Notes: generated by a model not told the origin, from the sequence alone. Shown: positions 15,650 to 27,099, numbered from the stretch's first letter. The stretch is DNA of 38,139 nt from CAZOBJ01 sp964577825 (GCA_964577825.1 CAZOBJ010000024.1:1-38139); one strand, 5' to 3'. A program made the numbers and translations.

Positions 15650-16540
15650 TCAGGGGCCGGCGGGTTGGCTTCTGTCCGAGAACTGGCGGAGGCGGCCCGG
15701 TTGCGCGCTCGGCGAGGTGAGCCTGCGCCACCTGCCGCCGGCGCAGCAATGATTCATAAGCAGGATTATGCTCTCCGTCCTCTCCGACGTCGTAACCGAC
15801 CGCGGGCCGTCATACTGGCTGCCCCCATCGCCGCTGCCGGCGTCGCTCTCCAACTGGAAGCCGCCCTCCAGGCCGCCGCCCGCCGCCAGCGTGGCGTCGC
15901 CCATGTTGCGCAGCAGGTCGCGCACGGGATAGACGCGGACCTCGTACCGCGCCGCGGCGGAGCGGGTGTCCACGTAGAGCAAGTTACCGGCCCTGACGGA
16001 GTACCCGAATCCCAGCGGCTCAAGGACGTGCTCGAGAACCAGGCGCAGGGGCATGTCGTGCAGGTGGACGTGCAGCTCCCTGTCGTCCTCGTCCACGGCC
16101 GGCCCTATGAGCATGTTCACGCCCGTGACGTCCTGAAGGTACGTCAGGATGTCAATGACCGGCGCACCGGCGAAATCGACCTCGACCGGCCGGTCCAGGA
16201 CATCCTCCACGCGGGGCGCACCCGGCGCGCGCGCGGGGGGAGCGGCCTCCGGCTTGGGCGCGGCCACGGCCTGAAGGGGGCCCGGGGCCTCGCCCGCAGG
16301 CGGCGCAGCCTGTGCCCGGGCGGCCGGCGCCGAATCGTCTTCCCTGTCCGGCTCGACGCGGCTCACGCGCCAGCGGGGAAGCGTCAGGATGCCGCCGCCC
16401 GAACGGACCGTCACGTAACGGGCGTCCACGTCCGCCCTGCCTTCGATGCGTGTGCCGTCCTTCAGGACGACCGTGTCCGCGCCGACCTGCCCGACCGCGA
16501 CGACCAGCGCCGCCATGACGCACGCCGCAAAGGATCTCAT
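15650..16540 (-). CDS. Secreted protein with a secretin/TonB short N-terminal (STN) domain, no secretin pore
   Basis: A 296-residue protein. MRSFAACVMAALVVAVGQVGA is a clear signal peptide. A small beta domain follows (DTVVLKDGTRIEGRADVDAR), then an Ala/Pro linker, then an STN-like domain (about 120-195: VEVDFAGAPVIDILTYLQDV, PLRLVLEHVLEPLGFGYSV). In secretins such as PilQ the STN domain precedes the outer-membrane pore; no pore domain is present. After ERTESIILLM, which resembles the start of a further secretin-type segment, the sequence becomes Arg/Ser/Pro-rich and stops, so the C-terminus may be truncated or frameshifted. ATG 16540 was chosen for a strong GGGGGGAGG 9 nt upstream. Function unknown. 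Confidence 0.7.
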   Translation of the reverse strand: MRSFAACVMAALVVAVGQVGADTVVLKDGTRIEGRADVDARYVTVRSGGGILTLPRWRVSRVEPDREDDSAPAARAQAAPPAGEAPGPLQAVAAPKPEAAPPARAPGAPRVEDVLDRPVEVDFAGAPVIDILTYLQDVTGVNMLIGPAVDEDDRELHVHLHDMPLRLVLEHVLEPLGFGYSVRAGNLLYVDTRSAAARYEVRVYPVRDLLRNMGDATLAAGGGLEGGFQLESDAGSGDGGSQYDGPRSVTTSERTESIILLMNHCCAGGRWRRLTSPSAQPGRLRQFSDRSQPAGP

Positions 16541-16622
16541 CTTGCCGTACCTCCCCCCGGTCATTCAGACAATTCTACTCAGAAGCACCCGGACGCGTCA
16601 ACCACGCGCGCCGCGGCGGGCC

Positions 16623-17447
16623 TCAGAAGGAGGGGCGGCGGGATTCGAGGGCGGCCGCCACCTGCGCGATGTCGGTGCGGCTCGTAAGGTCCAGGACCGG
16701 CTCCTCGCGCCGGATCACGTGAAACGGCGTCCCTTTCGACCGTATCAGGGCCGTCACGGCGGCCGTCAGCTCCAGCTCCCCCCTGTCCGGATCCGGCTCG
16801 ACGGCCCTGCAATGGCCAAAGACCGCCGGCCCGAACCGGTAGAGGTTCATGCTGACCAGGACCTGTCCGCCGACGGCATAGCGGTCGGGGTTCGCCGGCT
16901 TTTCGACGAGGCCGAGCAGCTCCCCGCCGTCCGAGACCACGACGACGGCGAAGCCCTTGACGCGGTCCGCCGAGATGACGCCGTGCCGCAGGAGCGCATC
17001 CCTCGGGAACGCGACGACGGCGCAGTCGTCGCCCTCCAGACGCGCCAGGGGCCGGATGGCCGCCGGGGCGAACAGGTTGTCCCCGTTGGTCAGGACGAAC
17101 GGCTCGCCGGCAGCGAACTCCTCGGCGGCCAGCACGGCGTCCGCCGTGCCGCGCGGCTCCTGCTGGACGGCGCACTCGACCGCGACGCCGGACAGGCGGC
17201 TTATCCTCTCGGCGTGCCGACGCATCTCCTCCGCGCCGGGCGCCACGATCAGGCAGACGCGGCGCACACCGGCCTGCCGGAGGCTGTCCACGATGTAATC
17301 CAGAAACGGCCTGCCGTGGACGGGGATGAGCACTTTCAGCCCGCGCGCGGCGAGCTGGTCAATCTCCCCCCCCAGCTCGACCTCGCTGGAGGCGCGCTGC
17401 ATTCGCGTGCCCAGCCCGCGCGCGAGGACGACGGCTTTCCGGGTCAT
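16623..17447 (-). CDS. Sugar-phosphate nucleotidyltransferase family protein
   Basis: A 274-residue protein of the NTP_transferase family. The nucleotide-binding loop is VVLARGLGTRM, a variant of the usual LAGGxGTRM with Arg at the second Gly. GLKVLIPVHGRPFLDYIVDS carries the catalytic Lys-Pro-type region. EPRGTADAVLAAEEF, LTNGDNLF (metal-binding Asp) and GLVEKPANPDRYAVGG follow the RmlA/GlmU N-terminal order. It probably activates a sugar phosphate with NTP; the sugar is not determinable. There is no left-handed beta-helix domain, so it is not GlmU. AGGTGAG precedes ATG 17447. It lies between the acyltransferase and STN genes. Confidence 0.82.
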   Translation of the reverse strand: MTRKAVVLARGLGTRMQRASSEVELGGEIDQLAARGLKVLIPVHGRPFLDYIVDSLRQAGVRRVCLIVAPGAEEMRRHAERISRLSGVAVECAVQQEPRGTADAVLAAEEFAAGEPFVLTNGDNLFAPAAIRPLARLEGDDCAVVAFPRDALLRHGVISADRVKGFAVVVVSDGGELLGLVEKPANPDRYAVGGQVLVSMNLYRFGPAVFGHCRAVEPDPDRGELELTAAVTALIRSKGTPFHVIRREEPVLDLTSRTDIAQVAAALESRRPSF

Positions 17448-17488
17448 GCCACACTCACCTGTGATCGATGCAATGGGGCGTCAAGCAG

Positions 17489-18409
17489 TCAACGCCCGGC
17501 GTACTTGCCCGGGTAGGTCTTCCACCGCCTGTGCAGCCAGAGCCACTCGTCCGGCGCCTCGCGAACGACCTCTTCCAGGTCGCCGGTTATGCGCTGGGTG
17601 ATGCGCCGCACCTCCTTCCGCCTGTCCGCCCCCGGGCGGGGCCAGACGACGTCCTTCAGGACGACGCGGAACCGGTTCCGGCCCGGGACCTGGCGCGCGT
17701 AAACGAAGGCCACCGGCGCGCCGGTGCGCAGTGCGATGCGCGCGGCGGCCGGCGTGGTGCTGGCGGGCCGGCCGAAGAAGTCCACGAACACCCCGTGCCG
17801 GCGCACGTCCTGGTCCATCAGCAACGCGACGTTCCGCCCCTCCCTGACCAGGCGCACCATGTGACGGAACGCACCCTCCTTGGGCAACATGCGCTGGCCG
17901 GCGCTCTCGCGCAGTCGCTGCACGTGCCGCTGGGCGAAGACGTTGTCGAACATCCGGGCCACCGTCCACAGGGTCCCTCCCAGCGCGGAGCCGCACAGTC
18001 CCAGGACCTCCCAGCAGCCAAAGTGCCCTGTCACGAAGACGACGCCCGTCTTCTCGGGCAACCCGTCGAGCTTGTCCATGCCCTTCACCTCGACCAGGCG
18101 GTCCAGCGGCCAGTGGCCGATGAAGCGCCGGACCTGCAGCCCGTCCAGAATGGCGCCGAGGAAGTTGCTGTACACCCGCCTGAGCACGCGCTTCGCCTCG
18201 CTGCGGCTCATCGCGGGGAACGCGCGCTGCAGGTTGGCCACGGCGGTCGCTTTCCGGCTGCCCCTGTCCAGCAGGTAGGCCACGTGCCCGAGCGAGCGGG
18301 CGACGCTGCGACCCGTGTTCCACGGCAGCATTTCCAGCGCGCCGAACGCGAGGCGTGCGACCGCGTAGGCCAGCCAGTCGAGCATCATTGTCGCCGTCGA
18401 AGTGCTCAT
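17489..18409 (-). CDS. LpxL/HtrB-family lipid A (Kdo2-lipid IVA) acyltransferase
   Basis: A 306-residue protein with an N-terminal membrane-associated stretch (LDWLAYAVARLAFGALEMLPW). Conserved family features are RKATAVANLQRAFP, the acyltransferase H-x4-E motif HFGCWE (His129, Glu134), GRNVALLMDQDVRRHGVFVDFFGRPAST and the C-terminal APDEWLWLHRRWKT. It would transfer a secondary acyl chain to lipid A at the inner membrane, implying lipopolysaccharide. Whether it is LpxL or LpxM type cannot be told. It starts 24 nt after the uvrA stop and is probably in the same transcript. Confidence 0.87.
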   Translation of the reverse strand: MSTSTATMMLDWLAYAVARLAFGALEMLPWNTGRSVARSLGHVAYLLDRGSRKATAVANLQRAFPAMSRSEAKRVLRRVYSNFLGAILDGLQVRRFIGHWPLDRLVEVKGMDKLDGLPEKTGVVFVTGHFGCWEVLGLCGSALGGTLWTVARMFDNVFAQRHVQRLRESAGQRMLPKEGAFRHMVRLVREGRNVALLMDQDVRRHGVFVDFFGRPASTTPAAARIALRTGAPVAFVYARQVPGRNRFRVVLKDVVWPRPGADRRKEVRRITQRITGDLEEVVREAPDEWLWLHRRWKTYPGKYAGR

Positions 18410-18433
18410 GTCATACCGAACAGGGACGCCGCC

Positions 18434-21205
<2,772 letters not shown>

Positions 21206-21254
21206 GGTTGCATAGGCCCGTTACGGGGTGTTCGGCTGCTACCCCAAACTATCC

Positions 21255-21260
21255 ATTATA
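21255..21260 (-). promoter_or_regulatory. Perfect TATAAT -10 element upstream of uvrA
   Basis: On the minus strand TATAAT (21260-21255), about 50 nt before the uvrA ATG. The sequence 16-18 nt upstream is GC-rich with no good -35 box, so this is a partial promoter call. No LexA-like box was recognised. Confidence 0.45.
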
Positions 21261-21390
21261 CGCGCCGTCGGCGCCGTCCGCACCTGCTTTTCGCCAGGCC
21301 GAACTGCGGGCGGACCGGCAGCGCCGGCGACGCAACCCCCCGTCGGCGGGCGGGACGGGGGCGCCGGCCGGGAACGCGCCCACCCAGGTA

Positions 21391-21420
21391 TTGATGTGCG
21401 CCTGAGGCCGAACGTAGAAT
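21391..21420 (+). promoter_or_regulatory. Promoter for the SIMPL-domain gene
   Basis: TTGATG (21391-21396), 18-nt spacer, TAGAAT (21415-21420). Predicted initiation near 21427 favours the ATG at 21465 over upstream starts. Confidence 0.6.
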
Positions 21421-21464
21421 CGGCCCTGGAGGATATGGAGAGCGACGTGCGGGAGTACATTCCT

Positions 21465-22220
21465 ATGAACCCCGAGAGGGAAGGAGGCGCCGTGAAGGGT
21501 GTAGTGCGTTATTCGGTTGCCGCAACGGTTCTTGCGCTGGGCATGGTCGTTTCCGCCGCGTTCATCTCCAGGTTCTTCGTGCGCGTAAAGCACGAAAAGG
21601 AGATAACCGTCAAAGGCTATGCGGAAGCAGGGATAGTCTCCGACATCGGACAGCTCTCGGTGACCGTCCGTGCCAGCGACGCCCGGCGTGACAAGGCTTA
21701 TCTGCTGCTCACGGACCACGTCCAGAAGGTGCTCACGAGCCTGAGACACAGCGCGCCGGACGACCTGGCCGTCGGTCTCGGCAACCCGCACTTCCAGGAG
21801 CACTACAGACTCAACGACGATGGGAACGAGACAAACGAGGTCGAGTCATACGCCGGCACCCAGACGGTCGCGGTGGCGTCCTCGGACGTCCACTGGATCA
21901 AGAAGGTCGGCCAGGGGCTCAACGCGTTCATCGGACAGGGCTACAACATCCAGGTCCACGCGCCGGACTTCCTGGTGTCCAACCTCGACCAGATCAAGCG
22001 CGAACTGCTGCAGAGGGCGACCGCCAACGGCTACGAGCGCGCGCAGGTGCTGGCCAACAACAGCGGCGCGCGGGTGGGCGCGCTCCGCGCCGGCCGGCAG
22101 GGGGTCTTTCAGATCACCGAACCGAACTCGACCAGGACGTCCGGCTACGGCATATACGACACGTCCACCATCCACAAGGTCATCAAGGCGGTCGTCACGC
22201 TCGAATACAGCGTGGAATGA
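21465..22220 (+). CDS. SIMPL-domain (DUF541) membrane-anchored protein
   Basis: About 251 residues. After a short cytoplasmic lead, YSVAATVLALGMVVSAAFIS forms one membrane anchor or uncleaved signal. The rest fits the SIMPL/DUF541 family: EITVKGYAEAGIVSDIGQLS, a long middle with Q/N-rich contacts, RATANGYERAQVLANNSGARVGAL, and the closing IKAVVTLEYSVE. SIMPL proteins are periplasmic and poorly understood. ATG 21465 was chosen: GGGAG lies 9 nt upstream and it follows the predicted transcription start. A GTG at 21492 behind AAGGAGG is an equally placed alternative. Confidence 0.8.
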   Translation: MNPEREGGAVKGVVRYSVAATVLALGMVVSAAFISRFFVRVKHEKEITVKGYAEAGIVSDIGQLSVTVRASDARRDKAYLLLTDHVQKVLTSLRHSAPDDLAVGLGNPHFQEHYRLNDDGNETNEVESYAGTQTVAVASSDVHWIKKVGQGLNAFIGQGYNIQVHAPDFLVSNLDQIKRELLQRATANGYERAQVLANNSGARVGALRAGRQGVFQITEPNSTRTSGYGIYDTSTIHKVIKAVVTLEYSVE

Positions 22221-22268
22221 CGCTCGTGGCCCGGGGCGGGGCGTCCGTCGAGTCAACGTCACGTTGAG

Positions 22269-23411
22269 TCAGTCCGCCTTATCGACGGTCTCCCCCAGCC
22301 ATTCGCGCCAGATGGTCAGCAGCTCATCGTCGGGGATCTCGTCGGGCGGGCGGGGATCGACGAGTGTGCAGAGAAGTTCCCGGCGAAGCGCTTCCAGGTA
22401 CGGAGCCGCGGGCTCCGCGCCCTGCGCGTGGACCAGCGCGCGGACGCGCTCCAGCTTCGTCAGGCGCGGCACCATGAGGAGGGCGGCGCGCTCGGCCTCC
22501 GTCTCCGCCGGCGCCTCCGGCTCGGTCAGGTAGCGGGCCAGGTTGGCGTCCAATCTAAGCCCATAGGTCTCCTCGACGTGCTCGACCAGGTTCGGCTCGT
22601 ACTCGCCCTCGCGCGGCTTCACGACGAGTGTGGAAGGAACCGACTGGAGGCCGACCTTGACCTTCAGCACGTCATCCTCGTGCCAGATATAGACCGGGCT
22701 GGCCACCAGCGCCCTGAGCCAGCGCAGCAGTTCCGCAACCTCATCTTCGCGGTCCACAGATCGCACCGCCCGGTCCATCTCAGAGCGTGCGTCCCAGAAG
22801 GCCCCCTCCGGCATGGGGATCGCCGCAATCAAGCTGTGGCCCTTCAATTCGATCCATGTGTGCCCCTCCCTGGCCGCCGCCAGGCAGGCGGCCTCCGTGG
22901 TCTCTCCGGCAAGCGTCTCCTCGCTCCAGTCTTCGGAAGCCAGGATTACCCCATCGCTGACCAACTCGTTCGCCAGCTTCATCGTGTCCGAGACGTTCTC
23001 GAAGACGACGACCTGGGCGCCGCAGAGCCTGCCGCCCGGGTCCCTGTAGAAGCCGCCGCTGAACACCTCGACGCGGCCCAGGAACACCAGCAGCTTCTGC
23101 CGCACGTCTTCGGGAATGTCTTCCTCGAAGTCGGGACTCGCGAGATCTTCGCGCATCTCGCGAACGGGGAAGGCCCACGGCCAGTTCTCCACGAACGCCA
23201 CCGTGCCGCTCTCGATCGCTTCCGCGAGCTGAGCCTTGCTCTTTTCCAGATCGCGGCCCGCGTACAGCCCGCCGTAGTCAATGATGAGCAGGAGCCGGTC
23301 GTTCTCCCGGTCGTGCTCGACGTAGATCGTCTCCTCGTCGAAGTCCAGGCAGCCGGCGACCACGCACACGGCCACGACAAGCGCCCACACTATCAGCCGT
23401 CGCCCTTCCAT
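22269..23411 (-). CDS. Hypothetical lipoprotein
   Basis: About 380 residues that I do not recognise. The N-terminus MEGRRLIVWALVVAVCVVAG ends in a lipobox VVAGC, so the mature protein should be lipidated at Cys21 and anchored in the envelope. The body is acidic and mixed alpha/beta, with FYRDPGGRLCGAQVVVFENV and SVPSTLVVKPREGEYEPNLVEHVEETYG, and a C-terminal helical part rich in Glu/Ala/Arg. ATG 23411 was chosen because GGGAGG lies 7 nt upstream; an ATG at 23426 would add five residues. It is convergent with the SIMPL gene and divergent from the methyltransferase at 23629. Confidence 0.7.
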   Translation of the reverse strand: MEGRRLIVWALVVAVCVVAGCLDFDEETIYVEHDRENDRLLLIIDYGGLYAGRDLEKSKAQLAEAIESGTVAFVENWPWAFPVREMREDLASPDFEEDIPEDVRQKLLVFLGRVEVFSGGFYRDPGGRLCGAQVVVFENVSDTMKLANELVSDGVILASEDWSEETLAGETTEAACLAAAREGHTWIELKGHSLIAAIPMPEGAFWDARSEMDRAVRSVDREDEVAELLRWLRALVASPVYIWHEDDVLKVKVGLQSVPSTLVVKPREGEYEPNLVEHVEETYGLRLDANLARYLTEPEAPAETEAERAALLMVPRLTKLERVRALVHAQGAEPAAPYLEALRRELLCTLVDPRPPDEIPDDELLTIWREWLGETVDKAD

Positions 23412-23531
23412 ATCCCGTCCTCCCATCCTCTCAGCCCGATACAGAATGCCTGACGGCGCCCCCGCCCCGGCGGGGCCAGGCCTCCCTCTCCCCGACAGGT
23501 TAGCACGTCCAGCAGAAGCAACTCAACTGCC

Positions 23532-23560
23532 TTGACATGCCGTAACACCAGGCGTAGACT
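23532..23560 (+). promoter_or_regulatory. Promoter for the class I methyltransferase gene
   Basis: A perfect -35 TTGACA (23532-23537), 17-nt spacer, TAGACT (23555-23560), about 70 nt before the ATG at 23629. Confidence 0.6.
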
Positions 23561-23628
23561 TCTGTTCGGGTGCTGTGCGTTGTTGCCTGAAGCCGAGATT
23601 TCGCGAGGTTTTGCCGTAAAGGGCTAAT

Positions 23629-24381
23629 ATGGTGCGAGACGCCAGAGGCAAGAAGCGCGAAGAGTTGAGCCTGCGGGAGAAGAAGGCGGCCGAAGCATTG
23701 ATACGCCACTGTCGGGAGGGAAAAGTCCTCGATTTCCCGTGCGGCGGCGGAAGGCTGAGCCGATACCTGCAAGGGAAAGGATATGACGTGGTGGCGGCGG
23801 ACATTCAACCGGAGATATTCAAGGCGGAAGGTATCCCGTGGCGCAGCGTAGACCTTAACGGACGGTTCGATTTCGAGGACCAGAGCTTCGACGCCGTGTG
23901 CTGTGTGGCCGGTATGGAACACGCAGAGAACCCTTACCACGTGGCGCGCGAAATAAAGCGCGTGCTGAAGCCCGGGGGTTACCTTATGCTCCAGGTGCCC
24001 AACTTCTCTAACCTCACGCGACGAATGCGCTTCATCGCCAGCGGCCGGCTGACCAAGCGGGAGCTTGCACTCGCAGGGCATGAGACGCCCAGGGCCGGCA
24101 GCGTCCATATCGCCTGCTACCCACTGGAAAACTTCAGACACGTGCTCCACACTGCCGGACTTGAAATCGTGGAGGAATGCCCGTTCCACGCAACGTGGAA
24201 GACGGCCTTCTGGTTGATGCCCCTGTGGGTGCCCATGTCGGCCCTGGGGTGGCTGGCCTCTCACACTTCCGCTCGCCATGAGCCCATTGATTCCGTCAGA
24301 CCCAGGTCAATGCTGAATAAGGAAATCGTGTTCGTGGCCCGGAAGCCCGCGGATGCGCCGTCCGGTCGGCCGACAGGATGA
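23629..24381 (+). CDS. Class I SAM-dependent methyltransferase
   Basis: A 250-residue protein. Motif I VLDFPCGGGRLSRYL (about 33-47) binds S-adenosylmethionine. Motif II region is DVVAADIQPEIF, and FDAVCCVAGMEHAENPYHVAREIKRVLKPGGYLMLQVPN is the Methyltransf_11-type post-I block (quoted in part: KRVLKPGGYLML). A hydrophobic patch near 190-210 (WLMPLWVPMSALGWLA) suggests membrane proximity or a lipid or glycan acceptor. Its DNA is visibly less GC-rich than its neighbours, which may mark acquisition. AAAGGG lies 5 nt before the ATG. The substrate is unknown. Confidence 0.8.
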   Translation: MVRDARGKKREELSLREKKAAEALIRHCREGKVLDFPCGGGRLSRYLQGKGYDVVAADIQPEIFKAEGIPWRSVDLNGRFDFEDQSFDAVCCVAGMEHAENPYHVAREIKRVLKPGGYLMLQVPNFSNLTRRMRFIASGRLTKRELALAGHETPRAGSVHIACYPLENFRHVLHTAGLEIVEECPFHATWKTAFWLMPLWVPMSALGWLASHTSARHEPIDSVRPRSMLNKEIVFVARKPADAPSGRPTG

Positions 24382-24755
24382 AGCGCAGCTCGACCGCCGG
24401 GGGGCGGCTGTGCCCGCCCCCGGAGAGCACCCGGCGGATCCCGTCTTCGCGAAGCCTCGCGTACTGCCGTATCTCGGCGGTGCCTTGAGCGTATCCCGGC
24501 TGCGTCTGGGACGGCCTCGGCAATGCGGCTTTCCCCGCCGGCCTGGGCGCTCTGCGCATCGCTGGAGAACGCGCCTTGAGACCGGGGACGGGTCAGCGCT
24601 TCGGGCACTTGCGCTGGCGTGTGCCGAAGGCATACACTGGCGCCGTTTCGGCCCGGGCCGGCTCGAGGGCTGCACGGCCTCGCCGACCGCCTCCGCCGAC
24701 TTGCCCGGCGCGCGCCGCGGCTAACGTCCGCCTCCGCCAGCGGTAGGACCAGGCG
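24382..24755. other. 374-nt non-coding gap
   Basis: No frame here shows family character on either strand. The minus-strand open frames read as Arg/Pro/Ala-rich shadow sequence. No tRNA, terminator with a T-run or clear promoter was seen. TAGGACCAGGCG just before 24756 serves as a weak ribosome site for the next gene. Confidence 0.5.
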
Positions 24756-25658
24756 ATGGTTGCGCTCACGACGACTGCGCTCAACGAGGTCGAAGCGGAC
24801 TTCGTCGAGTACGTCGCCCAACAGACGGGCCGCTCCGCCGACGAGGTCCAGGCCGCCTTCCTCGGCCTTAAGCGCCGCTTCCGCTTTGCCGGCGACGGGT
24901 TCCTGCGTCTGATCGACGACCTCTGGGACCTCCAGGCCATCGTCCTGCCCACCGGCTCGGACGTCGAGCGCCTGGAAGGCGAGATCGTGCGCTGGTACGC
25001 CAGCCACGCGCTGCTGGACCTCCACCGCCGCCTCGCCGGCGCCGCCAAGCTGAACCGGCCGAAGGTGACGCGCTCCATCCCCGGCGTGCTCAAGAAGCTC
25101 ATCCGGATGCGGTTCCGCTCCGCCTTCTCCCTCCTGCGCGGACGGACCGAGGGAGCGGCCCTGGTCACCGACGGCTCCTGCCCCGCCGTGGCGCAGTTCC
25201 TGCTCGACACGCTCGGCCGGCCGCCCGTGATCGTGGACTACGGCTGCGGGCTCGGCTTCCTGTCCTTCGAGATGGCGCAGCGCCGGCCCGACGCGCGCGT
25301 CCACCTGCTCGACGTGGAGGGAATGGTGCTGGACTTCGCGCGGCACCGGTTCGAGAAGCACGGCCTGCACGTGCAGGTCGTGCCCGTCACCCCGGACGCG
25401 CCGTACCCCGTGCTGCCGTCCCACAACCTCTGCATCGCCACCGAGGTGTTCGAACACCTCGTGCGACCCATGGTGGCCTACGAGCACATCCTGGACGCCC
25501 TGGAGCCGGACGGGCTGCTCCACGGCAACTTCCGCGACCACAAGGCGGACAGCGCCCACGTGTCCCCCGCGCTGGCCGACGTGCGCGAACGGCTGGCGCA
25601 CGACTTCGAGAAGGTGGCCGTCGTGCCCTACAAGAACGCCGTTTACCGCAAGCGATAA
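24756..25658 (+). CDS. Class I SAM-dependent methyltransferase with N-terminal helical extension
   Basis: A 300-residue protein. The first 150 residues are helical and of no recognised family (LNEVEADFVEYVAQQTGRSA, then DLHRRLAGAAKLNRPKVTRS). The second half is a Rossmann methyltransferase: VIVDYGCGLGFLSFEMAQRR (motif I, about 162-180), VHLLDVEGMVLDFARHRF (motif II) and CIATEVFEHLVRPM, where TEVFEHL is a common post-motif signature. It ends LHGNFRDHKAD. The acceptor is unknown; the extension resembles those of surface-glycan or lipid methyltransferases, which is only inference. It is unrelated in detail to the methyltransferase upstream. Confidence 0.78.
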   Translation: MVALTTTALNEVEADFVEYVAQQTGRSADEVQAAFLGLKRRFRFAGDGFLRLIDDLWDLQAIVLPTGSDVERLEGEIVRWYASHALLDLHRRLAGAAKLNRPKVTRSIPGVLKKLIRMRFRSAFSLLRGRTEGAALVTDGSCPAVAQFLLDTLGRPPVIVDYGCGLGFLSFEMAQRRPDARVHLLDVEGMVLDFARHRFEKHGLHVQVVPVTPDAPYPVLPSHNLCIATEVFEHLVRPMVAYEHILDALEPDGLLHGNFRDHKADSAHVSPALADVRERLAHDFEKVAVVPYKNAVYRKR

Positions 25659-25760
25659 CCCGCCCTTTCCCCGGCGGCTGCACGGGCTATGACGGCCCCC
25701 CGGGGGGGGCGGCCGCCTCCCCCGGGTCGGGGGCACGAACGCAGGCAAGGAGCCGGCGCA

Positions 25761-26246
25761 GTGGAGTACGAGAAGGTCGTAGATTTCGCCGGGGACGCGC
25801 GCAAGGCGCTCGAGGCCGCGCGCGCGGCGCTGGTGCAGGTCGGCTTCCAGGTCTCGCCCATCGAGGAGAGCGCTTTCCGCGCCACTTACTCGGGCTGGTT
25901 CGACACGCGGCGCAACCCGCTGCTCGCCGCTTCGACAATGGTCGTCGCCGTTCGGGACGGCAGGCTGGCCCTCGGTGCGGAACTCGGCGGCCTGGGGAAG
26001 CTGAGGAAGTTCCTCATCCTCCTCATCGGCGGCATGGCGCTCCTGTTCCTGGTCGGGTTCGGCGCGTTCATGCTGCCGCAGGTGCTTCAGGGCAAAGAGC
26101 ACCCGGCCATGCTCGCCCTGCCCCTGGCGCCCTTCGCGCCGTGGCCGGTCCTGGGCCCCGTGATTGTCAGGGTGAGCAGGGCAAGGGCGGTGAAGGCGCT
26201 GGACACGCTGCTGGACAACGTCCGCACCATCGGCCAGGAAGCCTAG
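25761..26246 (+). CDS. Small membrane protein of unknown function
   Basis: A 161-residue protein I do not recognise. The first 80 residues form a soluble alpha/beta part (ALEAARAALVQVGFQVSPIE, then STMVVAVRDGRLALGAELGG). Two membrane segments follow (KFLILLIGGMALLFLVGFGA and LALPLAPFAPWPVLGPVIV), with a short Arg-rich C-terminal helix. The start is GTG 25761, with AAGGAG 8 nt upstream; the frame is open to 25689 but that part is a run of Gly/Pro/Arg. Its TAG stop overlaps the reverse-strand TAG of the deacetylase within the palindrome CTAG. Confidence 0.6.
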   Translation: MEYEKVVDFAGDARKALEAARAALVQVGFQVSPIEESAFRATYSGWFDTRRNPLLAASTMVVAVRDGRLALGAELGGLGKLRKFLILLIGGMALLFLVGFGAFMLPQVLQGKEHPAMLALPLAPFAPWPVLGPVIVRVSRARAVKALDTLLDNVRTIGQEA

Positions 26247-27067
26247 CCGCCCACCTCGTCGCGCAGGCCGGCGTAGGTGCCCGTCCGCATCCCCTGCTCG
26301 CGCACGTAGGCGAAGGTCAGCTCGAGCATCCGCATGTCAGGATCGAACCTGCCCAGCGACCACGGGTGCCAGATGAGCGAGACGAAGGCCAGCCCGTCGG
26401 CGAGCGCGCGGTCAATGAAGCAGCGATTCAGGGCAAACTCCTCCTCGGCGTCGGCGAGGAAGCCCGGAGGGATGGCCTCCGGCATCCGGGGCGGCCAGAG
26501 GGTGAGCCGGCGCGGGCCCCAGCCGTTGTGGTCCTTGAGCAGGTTCTCGTGCCAGCCGTGGGCCGGCAGCTCCCAGAGGTCGGGCGCCCCGTCCTCCTCG
26601 TACGGGAACGGCTGGTTCAGCGGCGCGGGGAGAGAGTAGTCCGTGTCCCAGGCCAGGCTGCTCACGTAGCGCAGGCCGGCCTCGCGCATGAGCCGCACGA
26701 GATGGGGCGCCCCCCTCAGGCCGTCCACGAAGGCGCAGCCCGGACGCAGCCCCGCGCAGGGCCGGCCGAAGACGCGCTTGACCGCCTCCACGCCGCGCAG
26801 GACCTCCTCACGCGCCTCGTCCGGCGGGATGGCCGGCCCGCAGAACGGATTGTCGCGCAGCATCCGGTGCGAGTAGGTGTGCGAGGCGACCTCGAACAGC
26901 GGGTCGCCCAGCAGTTCGGCGTACTCGTCCGGGGCCGCGTCCAGGACCTTGCCCGTGACGAAGAACGTCGCCGGCATGTCGTACTCCCTGTGCACGGCGA
27001 CGATCCTGCGGCAGGCCGCCAGGCAGGCCGGCGACTCGGTGTCGTAGGCGGCGATGTAGAGGGTCAT
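26243..27067 (-). CDS. Polysaccharide deacetylase (NodB-like) family protein
   Basis: A 274-residue protein with a NodB-type barrel. Motif 1 is AYDTES near residue 8, a D-x-E variant of the usual TFDDG. FFVTGKVLD follows, and motif 2 is SHTYSHRML with the two metal-binding His. RPCAGLRPGCAF corresponds to motif 3, and FVSLIWHPWSLG near the C-terminus carries the motif 5 His. No signal peptide is seen, so it likely acts in the cytoplasm on a soluble sugar or a lipid-linked glycan. It lies 32 nt after the DegT aminotransferase and probably shares its transcript. Confidence 0.82.
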   Translation of the reverse strand: MTLYIAAYDTESPACLAACRRIVAVHREYDMPATFFVTGKVLDAAPDEYAELLGDPLFEVASHTYSHRMLRDNPFCGPAIPPDEAREEVLRGVEAVKRVFGRPCAGLRPGCAFVDGLRGAPHLVRLMREAGLRYVSSLAWDTDYSLPAPLNQPFPYEEDGAPDLWELPAHGWHENLLKDHNGWGPRRLTLWPPRMPEAIPPGFLADAEEEFALNRCFIDRALADGLAFVSLIWHPWSLGRFDPDMRMLELTFAYVREQGMRTGTYAGLRDEVGG

Positions 27068-27099
27068 GGGTCCGGCTACTCCTCAAGGAAACACCGGGG

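Noticed and set aside
16623..17447. Loss of function in the nucleotidyltransferase from Arg in the LAGG loop
   Set aside because: The rest of the catalytic motifs are intact, and an Arg at this place occurs in a recognised branch of the family, so it was treated as a subfamily trait.
24382..24755. A possible decayed gene on the minus strand
   Set aside because: Some stretches look protein-like but no motif or family could be named and the frame overlaps the methyltransferase end.
25691..25735. C and G runs before the small membrane protein as a terminator
   Set aside because: The pairing has a 3-nt loop or none and no T-run follows. It is simple GC-rich sequence.
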